A stretch of DNA of 8,864 bases from Bacillota bacterium (GCA_023421395.1 JAEZTL010000060.1:1-8864), one strand, 5' to 3'; shown: positions 1 to 6,235, numbered from the stretch's first letter. The notes: a model not told the origin generated them from the sequence alone. Made by a program: numbers and translations.

Positions 1-2
1 TG

Positions 3-1436
3 ACCTACGCGAGTGCGAAGCCGGAAGTGGCGGCGGTGGACCCGACCACCGGCGTCCTGACGCCGCTGAAGACGGGGTATACCTACGTCACGGCCAGCGT
101 CGGCGGCAAGACCAGCAACCGCTGCAAAGTGACGGTTACTTCGAAGGCGATCAAGTCGCTGTCCATCAAAACGCCGGACGACGCGCCGGTGGTGCTGGAC
201 ACGCTGGAGACGGCGCAGCTGGAAGCGGTCGTGAACCCCTCCTACGCCGCCGACCGACGCGTACTCTGGATTAGCAGCGACGACACCGTGGCCACGGTGG
301 ACGAGGCGACCGGCCTCGTGACGGCGAATGGCAGCGGCGCGGCCACCATCACCTGCTGGAGCGTGGCGAATCCCCGCGTCAAAGTCAGCATCCGCGTGCA
401 CGTGCGGGGCGGCGACATGCGCACGGTGACCGTCACCGCCGCGGGCGACGCGGTGCTGGGCGGCGATCCCAGGCCCAAGGGCTCGGGGGCTGCCAACCCC
501 CGCTCCGATCTGGAATTCCAGAGCGCCATCTGGCAGCCGGGCGACGATGGCGTCGCCGGCGACGGCACGGTGTTTACCCGGGTCGCATCGTACTTTGCGG
601 GCGCAAACAACATCTCCACCTTCAACCTGGAGGGCACGCTGACCAGCAAGGCCAGCTACGGCTCCAAGCCCTTCGTGTTCCGCGGCCGGACGGCCTACGC
701 CTCCACGATGCTGAAGGCCGGCGGGATCGACGCGGTCTCCGTCGCCAACAACCACACCTACGACGTGGGCGCGGCGGGCTACGCCCAGACCCGGTCGGCG
801 TTGAAGGGCGCCGGCATCCTGGGCTACGGCAACGGCATCACCGGCGCCGTCACCTCGGAAAACGGGCTTCGCGTGGGCTTTCTGGGCTTCGTGTCCAAAG
901 GGCTCTCCGCCGGCTCCATGAGCGCACAGATTCGCAGCGCCGCCAAAAAGTACGACCTGGTGGTGGTGGCGTTCCACTGGACGGACGTGCCCGAATTCAA
1001 ATACGCGATGCCCACCGGCCGCCAGAAGAGCCTGGCCCGCGCCGCGGTCAGCGCCGGCGCCGACCTGGTGGTGGGGCACCACACCCACCGGCTGAACGGC
1101 ATCGAGCGCTTTAAGGGCAAGTACATCGTCTATGACCTCGGCAACTTCGTGACCATCGCCCGCAACCCGCTCAACGCCTTCAGCGCCGCCAATCCCCAGG
1201 GCAAGTATGACTACGACAGCCTGATCTACCAGCAGACCTTCAACGTCTGGCCCGACGGCTTCGTGGAGGCGGCGGGGATCCGGCTCATCCCCTGCGCCAT
1301 CACCTCCGCCCCCGTCGGGCAGATCAATACCTGCCAGCCGATGCCCTACGCAAATTCGGAGGACATCCAGCGCGTGCTGAGAAGGGTCGCCGCCCAGTCG
1401 CCCTCGGACTTTTCGGAATACCCGATCCTCCGGTAG
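3..1436 (+). CDS. Ig-like repeat / CapA-family protein, 5' end missing
   Basis: The reading frame is open from the first complete codon (base 3), so the true start lies upstream; 477 residues are visible. Two bacterial Ig-like (Big_2) units come first: the end of one (bases 3 to about 146, with the pattern PEVAAVDPTTGVLT) and a complete second one (about 160 to 405, with VATVDEATGLVTANGSG). From about base 418 to the end is a CapA domain (PGA_cap, calcineurin-like phosphatase fold). It shows AGDAVLGGD, FNLEGT (from 621), NNHTYD, FHWTD, GHHTH (1074-1088) and DLGNF, which supply the Asp, Asn, Glu and His metal ligands expected of the family. CapA is named for poly-gamma-glutamate capsule synthesis, but most clostridial CapA-like proteins have no proven substrate. 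The Ig-like repeats argue for an exported, wall-associated protein; a signal peptide would lie outside the window. The usual HWGxE is HWTDVPE here, so that motif is altered. A terminator follows 60 bases after the stop. Confidence 0.9.
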   Translation, partial: TYASAKPEVAAVDPTTGVLTPLKTGYTYVTASVGGKTSNRCKVTVTSKAIKSLSIKTPDDAPVVLDTLETAQLEAVVNPSYAADRRVLWISSDDTVATVDEATGLVTANGSGAATITCWSVANPRVKVSIRVHVRGGDMRTVTVTAAGDAVLGGDPRPKGSGAANPRSDLEFQSAIWQPGDDGVAGDGTVFTRVASYFAGANNISTFNLEGTLTSKASYGSKPFVFRGRTAYASTMLKAGGIDAVSVANNHTYDVGAAGYAQTRSALKGAGILGYGNGITGAVTSENGLRVGFLGFVSKGLSAGSMSAQIRSAAKKYDLVVVAFHWTDVPEFKYAMPTGRQKSLARAAVSAGADLVVGHHTHRLNGIERFKGKYIVYDLGNFVTIARNPLNAFSAANPQGKYDYDSLIYQQTFNVWPDGFVEAAGIRLIPCAITSAPVGQINTCQPMPYANSEDIQRVLRRVAAQSPSDFSEYPILR

Positions 1437-1495
1437 GCGCTTCGCCCGGGTCAGGCGCTTCCTCAAAGAGGATTTCCCGCCCGGCGTGGCGAACC

Positions 1496-1536
1496 ATTCC
1501 GGGGCACGGCTTTTAAACCGCGCCCCGGAATTTTTT
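1496..1536 (+). terminator. Intrinsic terminator after the CapA gene
   Basis: A perfect 10-base inverted repeat (ATTCCGGGGC at 1496-1505, GCCCCGGAAT at 1522-1531) encloses a 16-base loop whose ends can add a CGG/CCG pair, and a run of six T (1531-1536) follows directly. This is a textbook rho-independent terminator. It ends only 16 bases before the ribosome binding site of the next gene, so it might also act as an attenuator of that gene. Confidence 0.88.
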
Positions 1537-1563
1537 ACGCCCGCGCGGGCGCAGGGAGGCCTT

Positions 1564-2130
1564 ATGACGACGCTGATTCTGAACGGTTCCGCCCGGCCGG
1601 ACGGCGATGTGGCCGCGCTGATCGAGGCGCTGCGCTCGCGCCTGAATGGGGATGTGCTGGAGCTTTCCCCGCGGGACGGCGTCAGCCCCTGCACCGACTG
1701 CCGCGCCTGCTGGGCGCGGCGCGGCTGCGCCATCGACGACGCCATGCGCCCCGTCTACCCCTTTTACGAAGCGGCGGACAACCTGGTGCTGGCCTCGCCG
1801 GTATGGTTTTCCGCGCTGAGCGGACCGCTGATGGACCTGGCGGGACGGCTGGCGCAGCCCTACTTCGCCGCGCGCCGGTTCCGGGGCGAGACGCCGGCCA
1901 TCCGCGAAAAGCGGGGCGTGCTGCTCCTGGCCGCCGGAAATGAAAAGAGCGCGGACATCCCGGCCGCCGCCACCGCCCGGGCGATCTTCCGGTCGCTTCG
2001 GGCCGAGCAGGTGGCGCTCGCGGCTTCGCTTGAGACGGACCGCCGACCCGCGGCGGCGGACGAGGCCGCGCTCGGTCAGGCGCGTTCGGCGGCGGAGCTG
2101 CTGAACCGGCTTCACGCCCGGAACGGATGA
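1564..2130 (+). CDS. Flavodoxin-fold NAD(P)H/FMN oxidoreductase with a four-cysteine motif
   Basis: A 188-residue protein. The start at ATG 1564 is chosen because AGGGAGG lies at 1553-1559 and the family N-terminus (beta strand, then the phosphate-binding loop) begins there as MTTLILNGSARPDGD. Residues 8-15 are the FMN phosphate loop, degenerate compared with the usual GSPRKxGNT. Residues 43-55 carry CTDCRACWARRGC, which is the CX2CX2CX5C spacing of archaeal iron-sulfur flavoproteins and of many clostridial flavodoxin-like reductases. SPVWFSALSG (78-87) is the second flavin contact loop. The family reduces quinones, nitro compounds or other acceptors with NAD(P)H through FMN; the substrate here cannot be read. 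Whether the cysteines hold a 4Fe-4S cluster is inference. The gene stands alone, with a terminator just upstream and a new promoter just downstream, so its own promoter is not obvious. A longer reading from GTG 1486 would run through the terminator and is unlikely. Confidence 0.85.
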   Translation: MTTLILNGSARPDGDVAALIEALRSRLNGDVLELSPRDGVSPCTDCRACWARRGCAIDDAMRPVYPFYEAADNLVLASPVWFSALSGPLMDLAGRLAQPYFAARRFRGETPAIREKRGVLLLAAGNEKSADIPAAATARAIFRSLRAEQVALAASLETDRRPAAADEAALGQARSAAELLNRLHARNG

Positions 2131-2134
2131 CGCA

Positions 2135-2168
2135 ACCGGTGGTTGGCAAAAGTCCCACCGGCGGTTGG
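2135..2168 (+). repeat. Tandem 12-base repeat, 22-base period, before the XRE-DUF5680 promoter
   Basis: ACCGGTGGTTGG (2135-2146) recurs as ACCGGCGGTTGG (2157-2168) with one mismatch. The period is 22 bases, close to two helical turns, and the second copy touches the -35 element (2169-2174). Each copy also sits in a small palindrome (CAACC/GGTTG around the first, CCACC/GGTGG around the second). The position suggests an activator or autoregulator site; that role is inferred. Confidence 0.5.
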
Positions 2169-2197
2169 TGGACGCGGGGCGCGGCGCGTGGTATGCT
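2169..2197 (+). promoter_or_regulatory. Sigma-A-type promoter of the XRE-DUF5680 gene
   Basis: The -35 is TGGACG (2169-2174, 4 of 6 to TTGACA), the spacer is 17 bases, and the -10 is TATGCT (2192-2197, 4 of 6) with a TGG extension at 2189-2191. Transcription would start near 2204. The ribosome binding site GGAGG at 2204-2208 then lies almost at the transcript's 5' end, which implies a very short leader. Confidence 0.5.
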
Positions 2198-2216
2198 GCG
2201 CCCGGAGGCGATCAAT

Positions 2217-2888
2217 ATGAAAATGGAAGAAAGGCTGACGGCGCTGCGACGGAGCCGGGGGCTTTCGCAGGAGGCGCTGGCGGACGCCCTGCGCGTTTCG
2301 CGGCAGGCGGTGGGCAAATGGGAGCGCGGCGAGGCTGCGCCGGAGTTGCCCAAGCTGGTGGAAATCGCGGATTATTACGGGGTGACGCTGGACGCCATCG
2401 CCCGGGAGGGCGAATGCGCGGCCGCGCCGGTACCGGGTTCCGGCCGGGATCTCGAGGCGCTGGTCTCCTTTCTGATCCGCGCAAAGCGCGCAACCTACGC
2501 GGGGTATGGCGGCGAGGTTTCGCCCTCGCGGCCGTCGTCCCACGATCTGGCCTACCGGGAAGGCGCTTTCGCCTATTACGACACCTACCTGGGCGGCGAA
2601 CGGTTCGTCGGCGAGGAGGCGGTATGGGTGGAGGGCCGGCCGGCGTGGGGCATGAACTACGCGGGCCGGGTGCTGTCGCCCGGGTTCAGCGGCGGCTTTT
2701 TGAAGGAGGCGCTCTCCGCCGTTCCGGCGGACGCCCCCTTCCGCGGCCCCGCGCTGTACCGGCGCGGCGAGCTCACCTACCACTGCGCCGCAAGCGGGGA
2801 TTTTCCGTGGTTCGAGGGCGTCGAGGCGATCTTCTCCGGAGATGAAAAAACCTACGAATGCCGCTTTCACGGCGGGCTCGTCCAATGA
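2217..2888 (+). CDS. XRE-family regulator fused to a DUF5680 domain
   Basis: A 223-residue protein with two parts. Residues 6-60 are a Cro/C1-type helix-turn-helix: LTALRRSRGLSQEALADALRVSRQAVGKWERG, then the closing helix LPKLVEIADYYGVTLDAI. Residues about 82-220 match the DUF5680 pattern as I know it: FLIRAKRATYAGYGG, SRPSSHDL, YDTYLGGERFVGEEAVW, MNYAGRVL, FLKEAL, PFRGPALY and ECRFHGG. DUF5680 has no established function; when joined to such an HTH it may be the signal-sensing part. The start at ATG 2217 follows GGAGG at 2204-2208 with an 8-base gap. An in-frame ATG at 2127 overlaps the previous stop, but it would add 30 residues not typical of the family and begins upstream of the apparent promoter. 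Likely autoregulated through the repeats at 2135-2168 (inference). The domain call is confident; targets and ligand are unknown. Confidence 0.88.
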   Translation: MKMEERLTALRRSRGLSQEALADALRVSRQAVGKWERGEAAPELPKLVEIADYYGVTLDAIAREGECAAAPVPGSGRDLEALVSFLIRAKRATYAGYGGEVSPSRPSSHDLAYREGAFAYYDTYLGGERFVGEEAVWVEGRPAWGMNYAGRVLSPGFSGGFLKEALSAVPADAPFRGPALYRRGELTYHCAASGDFPWFEGVEAIFSGDEKTYECRFHGGLVQ

Positions 2889-2913
2889 AAGTCCGCCTGA
2901 ACCCCGGGGAATG

Positions 2914-2922
2914 TGGTATAAT
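2914..2922 (+). promoter_or_regulatory. Extended -10 promoter for the Sir2 gene
   Basis: TGGTATAAT, a perfect TATAAT (2917-2922) with a TGG extension, lies 26 bases after the stop of the regulator gene and 37 bases before the sir2 start. No convincing -35 is seen, which extended -10 promoters tolerate. It indicates that sir2 can be transcribed independently of its upstream neighbour. Confidence 0.6.
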
Positions 2923-2959
2923 CAATACGGCATTCCACCGGGCAATGGAGGCGGGCGGC

Positions 2960-3679
2960 ATGGATGAAATCGCGCTTTTGCAGGAATACGTCGACGGGGC
3001 CGAAAACATCGCGTTTTTCGGCGGCGCGGGCGTGTCCACCGAGAGCGGCATTCCGGACTTTCGCAGCGTGGACGGGCTGTACAGCCAGCGCTACGACAAC
3101 CCGCCGGAAGAGATCCTGAGCCGGAGCTTCTTCTTTGCCCGCCGCGCGGAGTTCTTCCGGTTTTACCGCGACCGGGTGCTTGCCCTCGGCGCCCGGCCCA
3201 ACGCCGCTCACAGGAAGCTGGCGGAACTGGAGGCGGCCGGGAAGCTCAAGGCGGTCATCACCCAGAACATCGACGGCCTGCACCAGGCGGCAGGCTCCAA
3301 AAACGTAATCGAGCTGCACGGCAGCGTGCACCGCAACCATTGCCTGAAGTGCGGGCGCGCTTTCGACGCCGCCTTCATAAAAGACGCGCCCGGCGCGCCC
3401 GCGTGCCCCTGCGGCGGCGCGGTCAAGCCGGACGTGGTGCTTTACGGGGAGGGCCTGGAGCCGGGCGTGATCGAGCGGGCCGTCGCCGCCATCCGCGCGG
3501 CGGATCTATTGATCATCGGCGGCACATCCCTCGTGGTCTACCCGGCGGCGGGGCTGGTGGACTACTTCCGCGGCCGGCGCCTCGCGGTGATCAACCGGAC
3601 GCCCATCGGCTCCCAGCGGGCGGACCTTTTCATCCGCGGTTCCATCGGGGAAGTGCTCTCAAAAATCGAGGCGCGCTGA
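2960..3679 (+). CDS. cobB: NAD-dependent protein deacylase, Sir2 family, class U-like
   Basis: A 239-residue protein, full length for a bacterial sirtuin. It removes acyl groups from lysines, using NAD and releasing nicotinamide and O-acyl-ADP-ribose, in the cytoplasm. All core motifs are present: GAGVSTESGIPDFRS (residues 22-36, NAD binding), TQNIDGLHQ (101-109), catalytic His120 in ELHGSVHRNHC, zinc ligands Cys128, Cys131, Cys149 and Cys151, PDVVLYGE (158-164), GTSLVVYPAAGL (188-199) and INRTP (211-215). The second zinc pair is CxC rather than CxxC. The overall pattern resembles the Thermotoga-type class U deacetylases. The start at ATG 2960 has GGAGG at 2947-2951, 8 bases away; ATG 2945 has no such site. 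The gene has its own extended -10 and ends 7 bases short of the convergent hydrolase gene. Substrates cannot be inferred from context. Confidence 0.94.
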   Translation: MDEIALLQEYVDGAENIAFFGGAGVSTESGIPDFRSVDGLYSQRYDNPPEEILSRSFFFARRAEFFRFYRDRVLALGARPNAAHRKLAELEAAGKLKAVITQNIDGLHQAAGSKNVIELHGSVHRNHCLKCGRAFDAAFIKDAPGAPACPCGGAVKPDVVLYGEGLEPGVIERAVAAIRAADLLIIGGTSLVVYPAAGLVDYFRGRRLAVINRTPIGSQRADLFIRGSIGEVLSKIEAR

Positions 3680-3686
3680 CGGGGCG

Positions 3687-4562
3687 CTACGCCGCCTGCC
3701 AGAGGAGAAGGTTATCCTCAAAGCGCGCCGAAACGCGCCCCTCCTCCAGAAGGTAGGTCAGGTAACTTTTCAGCGTGCTGCCCGCCAGAACATACTGGTT
3801 GAAGTCCATAGCCAGCGCGTAGTGGTCGAACACGCGCTTGAACAGCGCTTCAAACGAAACGGGCCGCGCGCACAGCCCCAGCACGAGATCGATGATTTCA
3901 TACGTCTTATCGCGGTTCATCGTAACCAGCGGTCTCACATCCTCCGTGGGCTGCGCGTGGGCGGGGACGAACAGCGCGCCCTCAAGCTTTTGCACCTCGT
4001 CCAGCGAGGCAAGGTAGCCCCGCACATCATAGAGAAATGAAATGTGATACTTCTCAAGCACCGCCTGGCTCGCGAGGGCGTCCGCGAGGAACCACACGCC
4101 GTCCGGGGTCCTGAAGGCGGCCATCGCCATGGCGTGCCCGTCCAGCCGCTTCATGGTCATCCCCTCGGGCAGCACGCCTTCGGTCAGCGGCTGCGCGGGG
4201 CTCTCCTGCGCCAGCAGAAATTTGTTGCGCAGCGGCCCGGGCGGGTTGCCGCCGTAGAGAAACGACGGCTCCAGTATCGGAAATTCCACCATCGCCCGGT
4301 CCACCCCCGGCGCGTAGATGGGGCAGCGCGTGCGCTGATGGATCAGCTGATTGCCGCCGATGTGGTCCGAATGGGAATGGGTGTTCAGGATCATCCGGGG
4401 TTTCCAGCCGTTCTGATCCAGGATCTTCAGAAATTTCTTGCCCGCTTCGCGGTCGTTGCCGCTGTCGATCAGGCACGCGCCCGCGTCCGTCAGGTATACG
4501 CCCATCCTGGAGGGGCAGTCCACATAATAGGTTCTCTCGCCGGAGCGGATCAGCTCGTACAT
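3687..4562 (-). CDS. MBL-fold metallo-hydrolase with a C-terminal winged-helix region
   Basis: A 291-residue protein in the metallo-beta-lactamase superfamily. The dinuclear metal site is intact: THSHSDH (residues 61-67, ligands His62, His64, Asp66, His67), then His143 in DGHAM, Asp161 in FLADAL and His202 in VPAHAQP. LIDSGND (31-37) is the usual strand before the active site. Residues about 210-291 (from PLVTMNRDKTYEIIDLVL to ARFEDNLLLW) look like the winged-helix appendix found on some family members. The substrate is unknown; the superfamily includes thioesterases, phosphodiesterases and lactonases, and no lipoprotein or secretion signal is present, so it is probably cytoplasmic. ATG at 4562 is preferred: AGAGAGGG lies 7 bases upstream. 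A GTG at 4601 in the same frame falls inside the promoter -10 and is rejected. The gene is monocistronic and convergent with sir2. Confidence 0.9.
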   Translation of the reverse strand: MYELIRSGERTYYVDCPSRMGVYLTDAGACLIDSGNDREAGKKFLKILDQNGWKPRMILNTHSHSDHIGGNQLIHQRTRCPIYAPGVDRAMVEFPILEPSFLYGGNPPGPLRNKFLLAQESPAQPLTEGVLPEGMTMKRLDGHAMAMAAFRTPDGVWFLADALASQAVLEKYHISFLYDVRGYLASLDEVQKLEGALFVPAHAQPTEDVRPLVTMNRDKTYEIIDLVLGLCARPVSFEALFKRVFDHYALAMDFNQYVLAGSTLKSYLTYLLEEGRVSARFEDNLLLWQAA

Positions 4563-4591
4563 CGCGGGGCCCTCTCTTTTGTGTTTTTCCC

Positions 4592-4620
4592 ATTGTACCA
4601 CGCGTGCCGCAGCCGTTCAA
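4592..4620 (-). promoter_or_regulatory. Sigma-A-type promoter of the MBL-fold hydrolase
   Basis: Reading leftward, -35 TTGAAC (4615-4620, 4 of 6), a 17-base spacer, and -10 TACAAT (4592-4597, 5 of 6) with a TGG extension (4598-4600). The leader would be about 25 bases and carries the AGAGAGGG ribosome binding site before ATG 4562. Confidence 0.7.
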
Positions 4621-4658
4621 GGCGGACGCCGGAACCGGCGGCGCCGTGTCAGTCCGCC
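4621..4658. repeat. Nested inverted repeats directly upstream of the hydrolase promoter
   Basis: GGCGGAC (4621-4627) pairs with GTCCGCC (4652-4658), and inside it CGCCGG (4627-4632) faces CCGGCG (4635-4640). The outer arm begins at the base next to the -35. No T-run follows on either strand, so a terminator is not supported; a protein binding site is possible. Confidence 0.4.
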
Positions 4659-5469
4659 TCCAGCCCCGCGCGGCGGGCTTCGCCCCGCCTGATTCGGTGA
4701 CGGTGGCAAAACAGACCACCCGGCGGCTCAAAGGACGTGCCGTGCAGCGCGCACAGGCCGACCGATGGAAACGTGCAGCCGGAGCGGGCGAACTGCTGAA
4801 GCGCGAAGTCCCCACCGCAGCCGCGAAAAGCGGGAAAAAACCGGGGCGAAGCATGGATGCCCCCGAATTTCTTGAGCGCATGGAAGAGAGCCTGCGCGTT
4901 CAAGAAATTTTCGCCTGTTTCCGGGCGGCGCACGGGTTCGCTTCCTCTGCCGGCGCGCCCGGGAAAAAAGGCTTCCGGCGCCTTATGTCAATGTCCGAAC
5001 AGGAATTCATGGAGGAGCGGTAATCTGTTCTTTCAAAGAGAGAATACGGGGATGCAGGCGGGGTCTTTTGGCGTTGATTTGCGAAAAATGCGGGGGATGA
5101 TTATCCGGGGTGCAAACAGCCGCGATATGCAAAGAGAGAAAAAGTTTATTGAACCGATGGACGCAAAGATGACTCCGGTTTTTCCGTACGGGAAACCTGC
5201 AAACGTCCAATGTGCGCCAGGCGCCAACCGGGGCGACCATGAGTTTTTATTGATGCGCATGGAAAAGGGCTTTGCGGCACGGTGGAGAAATACCCGTGCG
5301 CAGGATGCCGGAAAAGCTGAAGAAAAGCTGGGCATTCAAGATCGAGGCTTCGCGTTTATCCATGCCGCGCCGCTGTCGCCGGCCGATGAGATGCAGGCTC
5401 GGCCCGCGCGGAAAAACCAGAACAGCGCCGGCCGGTCGCTTGCGATCAGCCGGACGCGCGGGAAGCGGA
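4659..5469. other. Gene-poor stretch with no recognisable gene
   Basis: About 810 bases lie between the hydrolase promoter region and the end of the deformylase gene. Open frames exist on both strands, but none shows a family motif, a convincing ribosome binding site or a consistent length. The most protein-like piece is a 56-codon frame at 4853-5023 on the plus strand (MDAPEFLERMEESLRVQEIF at its start), preceded only by a weak GGGGCG. An imperfect hairpin lies at 4866-4909 (AATTTCTTGA/TCAAGAAATT, 10 of 10 pairs, plus GCGC/GCGC). From about 5024 to 5340 the sequence is visibly less GC-rich than the genes around it. This could be a decayed gene or a regulatory/RNA region; I cannot assign it. 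Confidence 0.5.
5412..5455 (-). terminator. Weak candidate terminator after the deformylase gene
   Basis: Reading leftward past the stop, an imperfect GC-rich hairpin (CCGGC and TCGC arms against GCGA and GGCCGG) lies at about 5427-5454, and a run of five T (plus-strand A at 5412-5416) follows after a gap of roughly ten bases. A larger perfect repeat, CCCGCGCG (5403-5410) with CGCGCGGG (5455-5462), encloses it. The gap before the T-run makes the call uncertain. Confidence 0.3.
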
Positions 5470-5988
5470 TCATGACGCCCTTCCTCCGTCAGAAACCGAA
5501 ACAGCGCCGTGGCGGATGAAAAAGGACCGGCTGTCCGCGGCGCGCATGGTGGCCAGCACGCCGTCCAGGTGATCGTATTCGTGCTGAATCAATTCCGAAA
5601 GATCGTCCGAAACGGACAGCGCACGCGTCGTCCAGTCCCCATCCAGAAAGCGAACCTCGCAGCGGCGGAAGCGCTGCAGCCGCACCAGAAGGTTCGGAAA
5701 CGACATGCAGTCGTCCATCAGCGTCATCTTTTCGCCGTCCGGGAACGAGAGTTCGGGATTGATCAGCGCGCCGCTGATCCTCCCGGCCTCCATGTAGATC
5801 ATCCGCCGGAGGACGCCGATCTGCGGCGCGGCGATGGCGCGCCCCACGCCGTACCGCTCGCGGAATGCGCGGAGCGTGTCGCGCAGGTCCTCCGCCACGC
5901 GGCGCATGTCCTCCAGCTCTTCCCGCGCCACCGGCACACTGACCTCGTACAGCCTGGGGTCGCCCAACAGCAGAATGTCCCGCTTCAT
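5470..5988 (-). CDS. def: Divergent peptide deformylase (PDF family)
   Basis: A 172-residue protein. Peptide deformylase removes the formyl group from the N-terminal methionine of new proteins with an Fe or Zn ion bound by one Cys and two His. Motif 1 appears as GRAIAAPQIG (residues 49-58). Motif 2, usually EGCLS, is DDCMSFP (92-98), which keeps Cys94. Motif 3 is QHEYDH (135-140) with His136, catalytic Glu137 and His140. All metal ligands are therefore present. The changed motifs 1 and 2 place it among the divergent, probably accessory deformylases rather than the housekeeping enzyme next to fmt. Its activity on formyl-Met is likely but not certain. ATG 5988 has a near-perfect AAGGAGG six bases upstream. 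The gene stands alone, divergent from tetR, with its own promoter and long leader. Confidence 0.88.
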   Translation of the reverse strand: MKRDILLLGDPRLYEVSVPVAREELEDMRRVAEDLRDTLRAFRERYGVGRAIAAPQIGVLRRMIYMEAGRISGALINPELSFPDGEKMTLMDDCMSFPNLLVRLQRFRRCEVRFLDGDWTTRALSVSDDLSELIQHEYDHLDGVLATMRAADSRSFFIRHGAVSVSDGGRAS

Positions 5989-6015
5989 GCAGCGCCTCCT
6001 TTTTCGTTCTCCAAG

Positions 6016-6051
6016 CGGAACCGGGGGAAGGCCCCTTTCCCAGCGGTTCCG
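6016..6051 (-). promoter_or_regulatory. Stable hairpin in the deformylase leader
   Basis: CGGAACCG (6016-6023) and CGGTTCCG (6044-6051) form a perfect 8-base stem, extended inside by GGGGAAGG against CCTTTCCC with a bulge. It ends about 14 bases before the ribosome binding site (5995-6001). No T-run follows, so this is not a terminator; it may stabilise the messenger or affect translation start. Confidence 0.45.
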
Positions 6052-6113
6052 TCGAAAACCGCGCCGTAAAAAGCAACCCCCCGATGTCAGGCATCGACGA
6101 AACGTTGTGAATC

Positions 6114-6141
6114 ATTATATCAGCTTTTGGCAGGAAGTCAA
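6114..6141 (-). promoter_or_regulatory. Sigma-A-type promoter of the deformylase gene
   Basis: Leftward -35 TTGACT (6136-6141, 5 of 6), 16-base spacer, and a perfect -10 TATAAT (6114-6119). Transcription would start near 6107 and give a leader of roughly 120 bases, unusually long for this window, that contains the hairpin at 6016-6051 and a small CGATG/CATCG stem at 6082-6096. Confidence 0.75.
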
Positions 6142-6235
6142 AGGACAAGCGCGCCGGCGCGACCCGGATCCGCCTCCGCCCGAAATCGCGTCGAGGCTGA
6201 AGAACGAATCATCTTTCTGCGTTATTTACTGCCAA

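Noticed and set aside
1436..1461. GGCGCTTC repeated at 1436-1443 and 1454-1461
   Set aside because: It is only eight bases in GC-rich DNA with no promoter or gene start tied to it; chance is the simpler explanation.
2127..2216. N-terminal extension of the XRE regulator from the ATG overlapping the previous stop codon
   Set aside because: The extra 30 residues lie over the repeats and promoter, and ATG 2217 has a well-placed GGAGG and matches the usual family start.
2112..2885. Long minus-strand open frame of 257 codons opposite the XRE-DUF5680 gene
   Set aside because: It mirrors a clearly recognised gene, has Pro/Arg/Ala-rich content typical of GC-rich antisense frames and shows no family motif.
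4649..4933. Minus-strand frame of 94 codons with several Cys and His residues
   Set aside because: It begins at GTG without a ribosome binding site, and no CxxC or other zinc-binding spacing recurs. It is kept only as part of the unassigned stretch.
5489..6148. Minus-strand open frame of 219 codons overlapping the deformylase in another frame
   Set aside because: The deformylase frame carries all active-site motifs and a near-perfect ribosome binding site; this frame has neither.
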